9,308 bases of DNA from an uncultured Varibaculum sp. (lineage in GTDB: Bacteria; Actinomycetota; Actinomycetes; Actinomycetales; Actinomycetaceae): the NCBI GenBank assembly GCA_947253735.1, contig CAMYAU010000062.1, positions 1 to 9,308 on the forward strand, in the 5' to 3' direction. A program made the translations under genes and the position numbers. This document shows, piece after piece, positions 1 through 5,999 of the stretch. Each line of letters opens with the position of its first letter. Position 1 is the first letter of the stretch. The notes beneath the pieces are model-generated. The model saw only the letters and a list, made by a program, of their open reading frames with translations, ran no database searches and was not told the origin of the DNA.

Positions 1-493
1 CTTCCAGCTCGGTTTTCTCTTCTTGCGCACTGGTTTTCTTCGCAGTCGTCTGCTTCGCTGTGCTAGCCTTTTTAGCCGCCGCAGTCTTCTTGGCAGCAGC
101 CTTTTTCTTAGGGGCTTTTTCTTTAGTCTTCTCCTCTACAACTGGTTCAGATTGCTTGGTGCTCGCGGTTTTCTTCGCGGCAGTTTTGCTGTCCTTAGCA
201 GTCTTCTTGGCGGCAGTAGTCTTACTCGCCGTAGTTTTCTTAGCAGTGGCAGCCTTACTTGCAACGGCTTTCTTAGCGGGAGCTTTCTGCGCAGTAGTCT
301 TCTTGGCAGCAGCACTCGCCTTTGTGCCAGCGGTTTTCTTGGCCGCAGTGGTCTTACTATCCGCAGCCTTCTTCGCGGTCACAGTTTTTTTAGCAGGAGC
401 TTTAGCGGTCTTCTTGGTAGCAGTTTTCTTCGCGGCACTAGCCTTGGAGGGAGCTTTCGCGCTAGATTCAGATTGAGCAGGTTGAGGAGTCAC
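1..493 (-). CDS. Lys/Ala/Thr-rich N-terminal tail of a truncated protein (possible SigA/RpoD or DksA-like)
   Basis: This frame is open from a GTG at 493-491 to the window edge: 164 codons, C-terminus missing. The start is set by an AGGAAAGG Shine-Dalgarno five bases upstream and an in-frame TAG 18 bases upstream. I count 45 lysines in 164 residues (27%), mostly in AKKT/AAKK units, with no arginine, aromatic residue or cysteine. An acidic patch sits near residues 117-126 (EPVVEEKTKE), and the last residues turn acidic again (QEEKTELE). Such tails bind nucleic acid non-specifically and are disordered. Because the tail is N-terminal, it does not fit HupB, whose basic tail is C-terminal. Actinobacterial principal sigma factors (SigA/HrdB) have a Lys/Ala-rich then acidic N-terminal region, which is my first guess. 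A DksA/TraR zinc-finger protein with a basic tail, or an H1-like protein, are the alternatives. The coding frame is confident; the identity is not. Confidence 0.75.
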   Translation of the reverse strand, partial: MTPQPAQSESSAKAPSKASAAKKTATKKTAKAPAKKTVTAKKAADSKTTAAKKTAGTKASAAAKKTTAQKAPAKKAVASKAATAKKTTASKTTAAKKTAKDSKTAAKKTASTKQSEPVVEEKTKEKAPKKKAAAKKTAAAKKASTAKQTTAKKTSAQEEKTELE

Positions 494-520
494 AGCGACC
501 TTTCCTGATTTCTAAAAGAT

Positions 521-548
521 TTCATAGAGAATGCTCAACAATTATAAT
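521..548 (+). promoter_or_regulatory. Candidate promoter for the polyprenyl synthase gene
   Basis: TATAAT at 543-548 is preceded by TTCATA at 521-526 (4 of 6 matches to TTGACA) with a 16-base spacer. A transcript starting near 555 would have a leader of about 75 bases before the ATG at 630. The -10 overlaps the one proposed for the divergent gene. This is a consensus match only. Confidence 0.4.
541..546 (-). promoter_or_regulatory. Candidate -10 element for the Lys-rich gene
   Basis: Read on the minus strand, this is a perfect TATAAT. It lies 47 bases upstream of the GTG start, leaving room for a short leader that contains the AGGAAAGG ribosome-binding site. No good -35 is seen at 16-18 bases; TTGTGC at a 20-base spacing is the nearest match. 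It overlaps a plus-strand TATAAT at 543-548, so the 8-bp ATTATAAT can be read as a -10 in both directions. Confidence 0.45.
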
Positions 549-629
549 TCAATACCATACTTTCTAGCACAAATCTAGGTGCTTTTTCGCGGCTAGAGGA
601 GAACTAAAGAGGAAAGAGAGAAAGCAGCA

Positions 630-1700
630 ATGCCCGATGCAAAGGATTTTCCCACTCAGATTGATGAACTATTACCGCAGGCGTGGCAAACAGGGGTAGC
701 CCCCTGGAGAGGCCTAGCGGGAATAGACGAATTGTTTGAGGCAGGTCGGGCAGCTCTTCAGGGTGGTAAACGTACCCGCGCCCACCTGGCCTATACCGGA
801 TGGGAAGCGATAACCGCCAGTAATGCTATCCCACCAAAACAAGTTCTTGACCTGGGAGTGGCACTTGAAATTTACCAAGCCAGCGCCCTCGTACATGACG
901 ACATTATTGATAACTCTCCGCTGCGCCGCGGTAAAGATGCAGCCCATATTAGTTTCGCGAAAGAACATCAGAGCAAAAATCGTCAAGGCAACTCGGAAGA
1001 ATACGGCACCCATGCCGCAATTTTACTAGGAGATCTGTTGCTAGCAGTAGCTGACCAGCGCGCATTCGAGGTGTCCGGCACCGCCGAAGATCCCGCAGCT
1101 TTCTTCGCTAACTGGACCGAGATGACCCGCGAAGTTGCCGCCGGACAGTATCTGGATCTACGTCTCGAAACTGATGATCTTGATCCCATCCACGCCCGCG
1201 AGCAGATTTTAACGGTAATTCGCCACAAGTCCGGACGCTACTCGGTTGCGCACCCCCTAACTTTAGGAGCCCGCCTGGCAGGAGCCAGCTCCGAGCAATT
1301 AAAAACCCTGTTCACGATCGGGGAATATTGGGGGATCGCTTTTCAACTTTGTGATGATGAACTCGGTGTTTTTGGAGACCCCAACCAAACCGGCAAACCT
1401 GCAGGCGGAGATCTAACCGAAGGGAAAAAGACGGTACTATGGTCCCTGGCAGAACAGCTCCTAAGCGAGGACGCACGCGCGAATTTACATCAGGTTTTCG
1501 GTAATCGCACCGCCTCTAAAGAACAAATCTTGGCAGTAACTGACGCCCTGCACAGCCAAGGTATCAGAGACCAGCACCGCCAGTTAATCGCCGAGTACGC
1601 CGCTAAAGGTGATGCCCTGGTAGCCAGCGGTGATTTCAATTCCGCCGGGCGCCAGGCCCTGTTACGCCTCGGACGTGCCCTGGTGGAACGGGACTCTTAA
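630..1700 (+). CDS. Polyprenyl (farnesyl/geranylgeranyl-type) diphosphate synthase, IdsA-like
   Basis: The 356-residue product is an all-trans isoprenyl diphosphate synthase, a cytoplasmic head-to-tail condensing enzyme that extends allylic diphosphates with isopentenyl diphosphate. Seen in order: GGKRTR at 45-50 (substrate diphosphate binding), the first Asp-rich motif DDIID at 90-94 followed by RRG, the HKSGRYSVAHP segment at 199-209, the second Asp-rich motif DDELGVFGD at 242-250, and GKPAGGDLTEGKKT at 255-268. The fifth position of the second motif is Gly instead of Asp, a form I associate with actinobacterial IdsA enzymes. Small residues just before the first motif (S85, A86) argue for products longer than C15, but chain length cannot be fixed by reading. 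The start follows a purine-rich GAGAG about 9 bases upstream, and an in-frame TAG at 594-596 bars a longer N-terminus. The product probably feeds quinone, carotenoid or carrier-lipid synthesis. Confidence 0.9.
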   Translation: MPDAKDFPTQIDELLPQAWQTGVAPWRGLAGIDELFEAGRAALQGGKRTRAHLAYTGWEAITASNAIPPKQVLDLGVALEIYQASALVHDDIIDNSPLRRGKDAAHISFAKEHQSKNRQGNSEEYGTHAAILLGDLLLAVADQRAFEVSGTAEDPAAFFANWTEMTREVAAGQYLDLRLETDDLDPIHAREQILTVIRHKSGRYSVAHPLTLGARLAGASSEQLKTLFTIGEYWGIAFQLCDDELGVFGDPNQTGKPAGGDLTEGKKTVLWSLAEQLLSEDARANLHQVFGNRTASKEQILAVTDALHSQGIRDQHRQLIAEYAAKGDALVASGDFNSAGRQALLRLGRALVERDS

Positions 1701-1710
1701 AGCGCTTGAT

Positions 1711-2052
1711 TTACAGTGCCTGCATAGCAGCTACCGCATTAACTTTGCTGTGGGTGCCAGCTCGCAATAAATCTAGCGGACGTTGCTGATCTAGTAGGGG
1801 CTGAGCCGATAATACCCACTCGGTAGCCTCTTGAGTGGTAAATCCCCCATCTATTAGGGTGAACATAGTTCCTGGTAAACGCTCAATTAGGGTCCACCCC
1901 TCGGGGGTCTCAAGCAGCGACTCTGCCACTACTTGCAGCTTACCCTGCTCATCTGGGAGCGCTAATAGACGATGTTCTTTCAACAGCCGGTGAGCGCGAG
2001 TAACTTTTATCCCCAAGCGTTCGGCAGCTTCCGCGAAACTAATCATATCCAT
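1711..2052 (-). CDS. Rv2175c-like winged-helix DNA-binding protein
   Basis: This is a 113-residue protein. Residues 4-30 (SFAEAAERLGIKVTRAHRLLKEH) read as a helix-turn-helix of the MerR/excisionase-like type. The C-terminal half (about 50-113, with RPLDLLRAG and KVNAVAAMQAL) matches what I recall of the Rv2175c C-terminal domain. In M. tuberculosis Rv2175c is a DNA-binding substrate of the kinase PknL, encoded next door and divergently, exactly as here. The start is ATG 2052-2050; an in-frame TAG at 2064-2062 excludes any upstream extension, and ATG 2046-2044 is a second possibility. The protein is therefore shorter than Rv2175c (about 146 residues) and lacks its flexible N-terminal tail. There is no convincing Shine-Dalgarno; TAGGCT six bases upstream suggests a leaderless mRNA. 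It ends 10 bp from the convergent polyprenyl synthase stop. DNA targets are unknown. Confidence 0.8.
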   Translation of the reverse strand: MDMISFAEAAERLGIKVTRAHRLLKEHRLLALPDEQGKLQVVAESLLETPEGWTLIERLPGTMFTLIDGGFTTQEATEWVLSAQPLLDQQRPLDLLRAGTHSKVNAVAAMQAL

Positions 2053-2058
2053 GCCTTT

Positions 2059-2064
2059 AGCCTA
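2059..2064 (-). promoter_or_regulatory. Candidate leaderless -10 (TAGGCT) for the Rv2175c-like gene
   Basis: On the minus strand TAGGCT is followed by six bases (AAAGGC) and then the ATG at 2052. This places the expected transcription start on the A of the start codon. It overlaps one copy of the direct repeat GGATAGG. No -35 is recognisable at the usual distance. Confidence 0.45.
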
Positions 2065-2091
2065 TCCGAGGAGGCTTGTCTCCTCCTATCC
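2061..2091. repeat. Direct repeat CCTATCC flanking a 6-bp hairpin, candidate operator
   Basis: CCTATCC occurs at 2061-2067 and 2085-2091, 24 bp apart. Between and partly overlapping them, GAGGAG (2068-2073) and CTCCTC (2080-2085) form a perfect 6-bp inverted repeat with a 6-base loop. The element lies in the shared 84-bp divergent region of the Rv2175c-like gene and pknL, covering the former's proposed -10. A regulatory binding site is an inference from position and symmetry. Confidence 0.35.
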
Positions 2092-2124
2092 GCGCCGCTT
2101 ACCCAGAAAAGAGTCTTAGCCCGT

Positions 2125-2130
2125 TAGGAT
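2125..2130 (+). promoter_or_regulatory. Candidate leaderless -10 (TAGGAT) for pknL
   Basis: TAGGAT is followed by six bases (TAGTTT) and then ATG at 2137, so the expected +1 is the start codon itself. No Shine-Dalgarno sequence precedes the ATG. The -35 region is not recognisable. Together these point to a leaderless transcript. Confidence 0.5.
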
Positions 2131-2136
2131 TAGTTT

Positions 2137-4248
2137 ATGAGAATCGATCCGGAAGCTAGCGGACGCACTAACGACACCCCGCAGGATTCGTCTATCCCGC
2201 GTACACCGGCGAAGACTACTAGCCAAATCCCGGAAATAACGCCAAGTTATGATGCTGAAGACCAAATGTTAAAACGCCTGATTGATGACCGCTACCGCAT
2301 AGTGAAGATCATAGACACTGGCGGAATGGCCAGCGTTTACCGCGCCCATGATGAACGGCTGGGACGGGATGTAGCCCTAAAAATTATGCATCCCCATTTG
2401 GCCAATACCACTTCCCTAGTAGAACGTTTTGAGGCGGAAGCCCGCTCAGCTGCGCGTCTCATGCATCCGGCAATTGTGCAGATTTTTGATCAGGGAACCT
2501 GGCGGCGTCGCCCCTACTTGGTGATGGAGTTTATCAACGGCCCCAATCTCCGCCAGCTTCTCTCTCAAGAAGGAACTTTATCTTTAGGACGGGCCTTAGA
2601 AATCACTGAACAGGTGCTACAGGCTTTGCAGGCTGCCCATGAAATGCAGATTATTCACCGGGACATTAAACCCGAAAATATTCTGCTGGCTCCTTCAGGA
2701 CAGGTTAAAGTGGCGGATTTTGGACTCGCTCATGCAGTCAATCAAGCCACCGGCACCACTACTGGCTCAGTGATGGGAACGGTAACTTATCTGGCTCCAG
2801 AGCTTATTTCCCAGACAACTTCGGATGCCCGTTGCGATGTTTATTCCGTGGGTATTATGGCATATGAGCTGATAAGCGGGGTGCCGCCTTTCCAAGGAGA
2901 TACCGCGATTCGGACTGCCTGGCAGCATGTAAGCGAGGACGTGCCACCCCTTTCCGATACCATTCCTTGGATCCCCAGCGAGGTAGATGACCTGGTGGCG
3001 GCGCTTACCGCGCGCAATCCCAAGGATCGACCTGCCGATGCTGGAGCTGCCTTGCAGCTGGTGAAGGCAGCAATAGATTGCCTAAGTCCCGAGTTAAGCC
3101 AGCGGCAAGCCAAGCGCCCGGAGACTGCTCCGCAAGAAACCGAAACAGAACGTACCCCGCTGGGCAAAGGGGGTACCGCAGTGTTGCCGGTTTTGCCGGT
3201 CGCCTCCCCCCAGGTTCCCGCCGCCCCGGTGCGTCCTCATAGTGCGCCCCCGAGAGCAGATTTATCCGCTCCCTCCCCGGTTACCAGCCCCGAAAAATCG
3301 GTAGCTGTGGTGGAAGCTGCTAGCGGAAGGGAAAACCCGGAAGACTCTACGCATCAAGGACGAAAAAAACGCTGGGTTGCCGCAGCTATCACCGGAGTTT
3401 TAATAATAGCGGCGGCCTTAGCAGGCTGGTATTTTACTTTGGGACCAGGAGGGCGAGTCGCAGTCCCTAATATCGAGGGTAAAACCGTAGCGCAGGCTCG
3501 CGCGGTACTGGTAAAAGCCCATTTTAAAGTGCAAGAGCTCCAGGAATATTCCGATACTGTCGCTCCCGGTAAAGCCACTCGCACCGATCCGAAGGCCGGA
3601 CAAAAAGCCAAAAAGAATTCGCTGGTGAAACTGTATATTTCCCGGGGAATTGAATACGTGAAAGTGCCAGATCTAGCAGGAAAAGAGGGTGCTCAGGCTG
3701 GCAAGCTCCTTAAGGAAGCCAAATTGAAACTCGCTGCCACCAGCGAGGAATACTCTGACGAGGTAGAAAAAGGCAAAATCATTGCTACTGATCCGCAAGC
3801 CGGTACCACTTTGCGTCACCATACCGAGGTAAAAGTAAGCATTTCGAAAGGTAAAGAGCCAATTACGCTACCGGATTTGGCTGGTAAGAGCGAAGAGGAA
3901 GTCTCGAAAACCTTAGGTGATCTCAAACTGGAAATAGAAAAAACTACCGAATTTTCCGATTCGGTTCCGCGAGGACACGTAATTGGGCAAGAACCGGCAG
4001 CGGGAACTATCGTTTACCACCATGACCAGGTAAAAGTTAGAATCTCGCAGGGACCCGAAATGATCACGGTCCCCAACGTGACTGCTATGTCCATGGCGGA
4101 CGCTAAAAAGAAGCTGACTGACTTGGGGTTCCAGGTGCAGGTGAAGCAGCAACTCTTAGGGATTGCCCCGAATCGGGTTTATTCTCAATCCCCCGGTGGA
4201 GGCACCAAATTAAAGAACGGTTCCACAGTCATTTTGACCTATGTCTAG
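2137..4248 (+). CDS. pknL: PASTA-domain Ser/Thr protein kinase, PknL-like
   Basis: This 703-residue single-pass membrane kinase has a disordered N-terminus (1-50) and a Hanks-type kinase domain (about 53-310). It shows VALK with K82, HRDIKPEN at 174-181 (catalytic D176, N181), DFG at 194-196, a Thr/Ser-rich activation loop (204-216, GTTTGS) and APE at 220-222. A Pro-rich cytoplasmic linker (about 325-405) leads to basic RKKR, a membrane helix at about 413-434 and four PASTA repeats outside the cell (about 441-504, 508-571, 577-639, 643-703). PASTA domains sense muropeptides or lipid II in PknB/PrkC relatives and link such kinases to cell wall growth. The glycine loop is IDTGGMASVY, lacking the first Gly. 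Assignment to PknL rather than PknB rests on synteny with the Rv2175c-like gene and class II DAHP synthase. M. tuberculosis PknL lacks PASTA domains, as I recall, so this longer form resembles the corynebacterial one. Confidence 0.93.
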   Translation: MRIDPEASGRTNDTPQDSSIPRTPAKTTSQIPEITPSYDAEDQMLKRLIDDRYRIVKIIDTGGMASVYRAHDERLGRDVALKIMHPHLANTTSLVERFEAEARSAARLMHPAIVQIFDQGTWRRRPYLVMEFINGPNLRQLLSQEGTLSLGRALEITEQVLQALQAAHEMQIIHRDIKPENILLAPSGQVKVADFGLAHAVNQATGTTTGSVMGTVTYLAPELISQTTSDARCDVYSVGIMAYELISGVPPFQGDTAIRTAWQHVSEDVPPLSDTIPWIPSEVDDLVAALTARNPKDRPADAGAALQLVKAAIDCLSPELSQRQAKRPETAPQETETERTPLGKGGTAVLPVLPVASPQVPAAPVRPHSAPPRADLSAPSPVTSPEKSVAVVEAASGRENPEDSTHQGRKKRWVAAAITGVLIIAAALAGWYFTLGPGGRVAVPNIEGKTVAQARAVLVKAHFKVQELQEYSDTVAPGKATRTDPKAGQKAKKNSLVKLYISRGIEYVKVPDLAGKEGAQAGKLLKEAKLKLAATSEEYSDEVEKGKIIATDPQAGTTLRHHTEVKVSISKGKEPITLPDLAGKSEEEVSKTLGDLKLEIEKTTEFSDSVPRGHVIGQEPAAGTIVYHHDQVKVRISQGPEMITVPNVTAMSMADAKKKLTDLGFQVQVKQQLLGIAPNRVYSQSPGGGTKLKNGSTVILTYV

Positions 4249-4326
4249 GGATGCTGGACGCACGGTGGTGCTCGATAACTCGGTGAATAATTATTTTTAG
4301 CTCCCGGGGATTCTCAAATAGTCGGG
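4249..4326. other. Convergent intergenic gap with no strong terminator
   Basis: These 78 bases separate the stops of pknL (plus) and DAHP synthase (minus). The stretch contains the small palindrome AATAATTATT followed by a T-run (about 4287-4299) and short GC complementarities (GCAC/GTGC; CCCG/CGGG), but no stable stem abutting a T-tract. Termination of both genes here is plausible but not demonstrated by the sequence. Confidence 0.4.
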
Positions 4327-5733
4327 TTAAACCGTGTATCCCCAGGGTTCTAAGGGTTCGCGCAGGGGGTTCCCCAAAGTGTCGTGCCGTTTTTGTAACA
4401 TTTCTGCCACTTGGAATGCCAATTCCAAGGACTGTTGGTGATTAAGACGCGGATCAACCAAGGTTTCGTAGCGATTCTTCAGAGAATCCTCGGTTAGATG
4501 CTCGCTGCCCCCGATTACTTCCGTGACATCATCCCCGGTCAGTTCCACGTGGATTCCTCCCGGGATCGTCCCAGCATCCTGGTGAGCGGTGAAGAAATTA
4601 GCTACTTCTTGCAGGATGCATTCAAAGCTGCGGGTTTTATAGCCAGAAGAGGAGCAAATCGTGTTGCCATGCATAGGATCACACATCCAGGTAACCGGCC
4701 TCCCGTCACGCTGTTGTGCCTCTAAAAGCGTGGGTAGGGCAGTCTCTAGTTCCTGCGCCCCCATCCGGGTAATAAAGGAAAGACGCCCGGGCTCGGCCTC
4801 GGGATTTAGTTTATCTTGCAACCGCGCTAAATCATCAGTACTGCAGTTGGGACCGATTTTCACCCCGATCGGATTGGCTACTTGCGCTAGTTGCTCTACA
4901 TGGGCACCATCTATCTGCCGGGTACGCTCCCCGATCCACAAGAAATGGGCAGAAGTATCGTACAGTTCACCTGTACGCGAATCTACCCTGGTCATTGCTT
5001 GTTCGTATTCTAAAAGTAAAGATTCATGGGCACTGTAGAAATCTACGGTTCGTAGCTCATCGGCGCTGACACCGGCGGCATCCATAAAGGAAATGGCCCG
5101 GTCAATATCAGAGGCTAGAGCATCAAAGCGCTTATAGGCCGGGTTAGAGATAAAACCCCGATTCCATTCATGCACCCGGTGCAAGTCAGCGTAACCACCT
5201 TGGGTAAATGCTCTAATCAGGTTCAAGGTGGTTCCTGAGCGAGTGTAGGTATCTAGCAGACGCGCCGGATCTGGCCTACGGGCCTCGGGAGTGAACTCGA
5301 AAGAATTGACCGCATCTCCGCGATAGGAGGGCAAGGTAACCCCATCACGAGTTTCGGTATCACTGGAGCGAGGTTTGGCGTATTGACCCGCCATTCTCCC
5401 TATTTTCACGATCGGCAAGGACGCACCATAGGTAAGCACAATTGCCATCTGAAGAATAGTTTGGATTTTCAGACGGACCCGGTTTGCAGTTGATTCTGCG
5501 AAGGTTTCCGCGCAGTCTCCGCCGGTGAGTACGAATGCTTTGCCCTGGCTGGCTTGCCCCAGGAGTTCCTTGAGAGCATCCACTTCACCAGCGAATACCA
5601 AAGGAGGACGAGTCTGCAGGTCAGCTAGCTTTTCTTGCAGCTTTTCCTGGTCTGGATAATTGGGTTGCTGACTTGCCGGGCAATCCCGCCAGGAATTCAG
5701 CGCCTTAGTTGTTTTCTCGTCCACGAAATCCAC
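4327..5733 (-). CDS. aroG: 3-deoxy-7-phosphoheptulonate (DAHP) synthase, class II
   Basis: This enzyme condenses phosphoenolpyruvate with erythrose 4-phosphate, the first step of the shikimate pathway to aromatic amino acids. The 468-residue sequence carries class II hallmarks: GGDCAETF at 71-78, KIGRMAGQYAKPRS at 110-123, YRGDAVNS at 137-144, WIGERTRQIDGAHVE at 266-280, KIGPN at 292-296, DPMHGNT at 352-358, GGIHVELTGDDVTE at 392-405 and VDPRLN at 426-431. By spacing, the metal ligands are C74, H355, E397 and D427, matching Cys87, His369, Glu411 and Asp441 of the M. tuberculosis enzyme. The residue before the last Asp is Val, where M. tuberculosis has Cys. The start is ambiguous: GTG 5733-5731 has no clear ribosome-binding site, while GTG 5724-5722 (codon 4) lies seven bases after TAGGGT. 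Feedback control by aromatic amino acids is usual but cannot be read here. Confidence 0.95.
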   Translation of the reverse strand: MDFVDEKTTKALNSWRDCPASQQPNYPDQEKLQEKLADLQTRPPLVFAGEVDALKELLGQASQGKAFVLTGGDCAETFAESTANRVRLKIQTILQMAIVLTYGASLPIVKIGRMAGQYAKPRSSDTETRDGVTLPSYRGDAVNSFEFTPEARRPDPARLLDTYTRSGTTLNLIRAFTQGGYADLHRVHEWNRGFISNPAYKRFDALASDIDRAISFMDAAGVSADELRTVDFYSAHESLLLEYEQAMTRVDSRTGELYDTSAHFLWIGERTRQIDGAHVEQLAQVANPIGVKIGPNCSTDDLARLQDKLNPEAEPGRLSFITRMGAQELETALPTLLEAQQRDGRPVTWMCDPMHGNTICSSSGYKTRSFECILQEVANFFTAHQDAGTIPGGIHVELTGDDVTEVIGGSEHLTEDSLKNRYETLVDPRLNHQQSLELAFQVAEMLQKRHDTLGNPLREPLEPWGYTV

Positions 5734-5737
5734 CCTA
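5732..5737 (-). promoter_or_regulatory. Candidate leaderless -10 (TAGGGT) for DAHP synthase
   Basis: On the minus strand TAGGGT is followed by seven bases (GGATTTC) and a GTG at 5724-5722, the fourth codon of the longer open frame. This matches the spacing seen at pknL, the Rv2175c-like gene and the 8367 gene. An alternative reading treats AGGGTGG as a weak ribosome-binding site for the same GTG. Either reading favours the shorter, 465-residue protein. Confidence 0.35.
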
Positions 5738-5758
5738 GTAAGTTTTAGATTTTAAGAC

Positions 5759-5785
5759 GAATAAGTCCGGAAATCGAACTTATTC
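5759..5785 (-). other. Inverted repeat upstream of DAHP synthase
   Basis: GAATAAGT (5759-5766) and ACTTATTC (5778-5785) form a perfect 8-bp stem with an 11-base loop, about 25 bases upstream of the longest possible DAHP synthase start. On the minus strand a G-rich segment with GGGGACTCCCC and a short open frame (5814-5779, MRRWGGDSPGE) lie just before it, the frame stopping inside the first arm. It could be an operator or part of a structured leader. No T-run follows, so it is not a canonical terminator. Confidence 0.35.
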
Positions 5786-5883
5786 CCCCGGGGAGTCCCC
5801 TCCCCACCTTCTCATGTTTCCCATCGATTCTGGCAACTAGTTCCAAGTAGATAGTCACTTACCCACCATATAGATCTGCCACT

Positions 5884-5929
5884 AAAAATTTCTTTGGCTC
5901 TCGCTGCTACCCGCAGCGAGAGCCAAAGA
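5884..5929 (-). terminator. Rho-independent terminator downstream of PPi-phosphofructokinase
   Basis: A perfect 17-bp inverted repeat (5891-5907 paired with 5913-5929) has a 5-base loop. In the minus direction the stem is followed by AAATTTTTAG, giving a U-rich tail. It starts about 70 bases after the phosphofructokinase stop. There is no T-run on the plus side, so it works for leftward transcription only and insulates DAHP synthase from its upstream neighbour. Confidence 0.88.
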
Positions 5930-5999
5930 TCTCTAGTCAACAGATTTTTGAGTGCATATTCGCCCTCAGATAGAAGGGGCTAGACGCACTACCTAAACC

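Noticed and set aside
23..508. Two long plus-strand open frames rich in Leu/Ser/Phe or Ala/Val/Phe over the left end
   Set aside because: They are the antisense of the Lys/Ala/Thr-rich minus-strand gene; the repetitive GCX/AAG codons give long stop-free complementary frames with unnatural composition.
1701..1710. Possible shared terminator between polyprenyl synthase and the Rv2175c-like gene
   Set aside because: The gap is 10 bp and neither it nor the flanking coding ends show a stem with a T-tract.
2841..3167. Minus-strand open frames opposite the kinase gene (also 3354-3611 and 3913-4152)
   Set aside because: They overlap well-supported kinase, membrane and PASTA coding sequence in full and show no independent evidence.
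3463..4245. Internal repetition in the 3' half of pknL considered as a DNA repeat array
   Set aside because: The periodicity of about 65-70 codons corresponds to four PASTA domains whose sequences have diverged; it is protein-level repetition, not a DNA repeat.
5891..5929. The perfect 17-bp inverted repeat considered as a transposon end, attachment site or regulator operator
   Set aside because: It is followed by a T-rich tract on the minus strand and lies just after the phosphofructokinase stop, so a rho-independent terminator explains it fully. No transposase or second copy is present.
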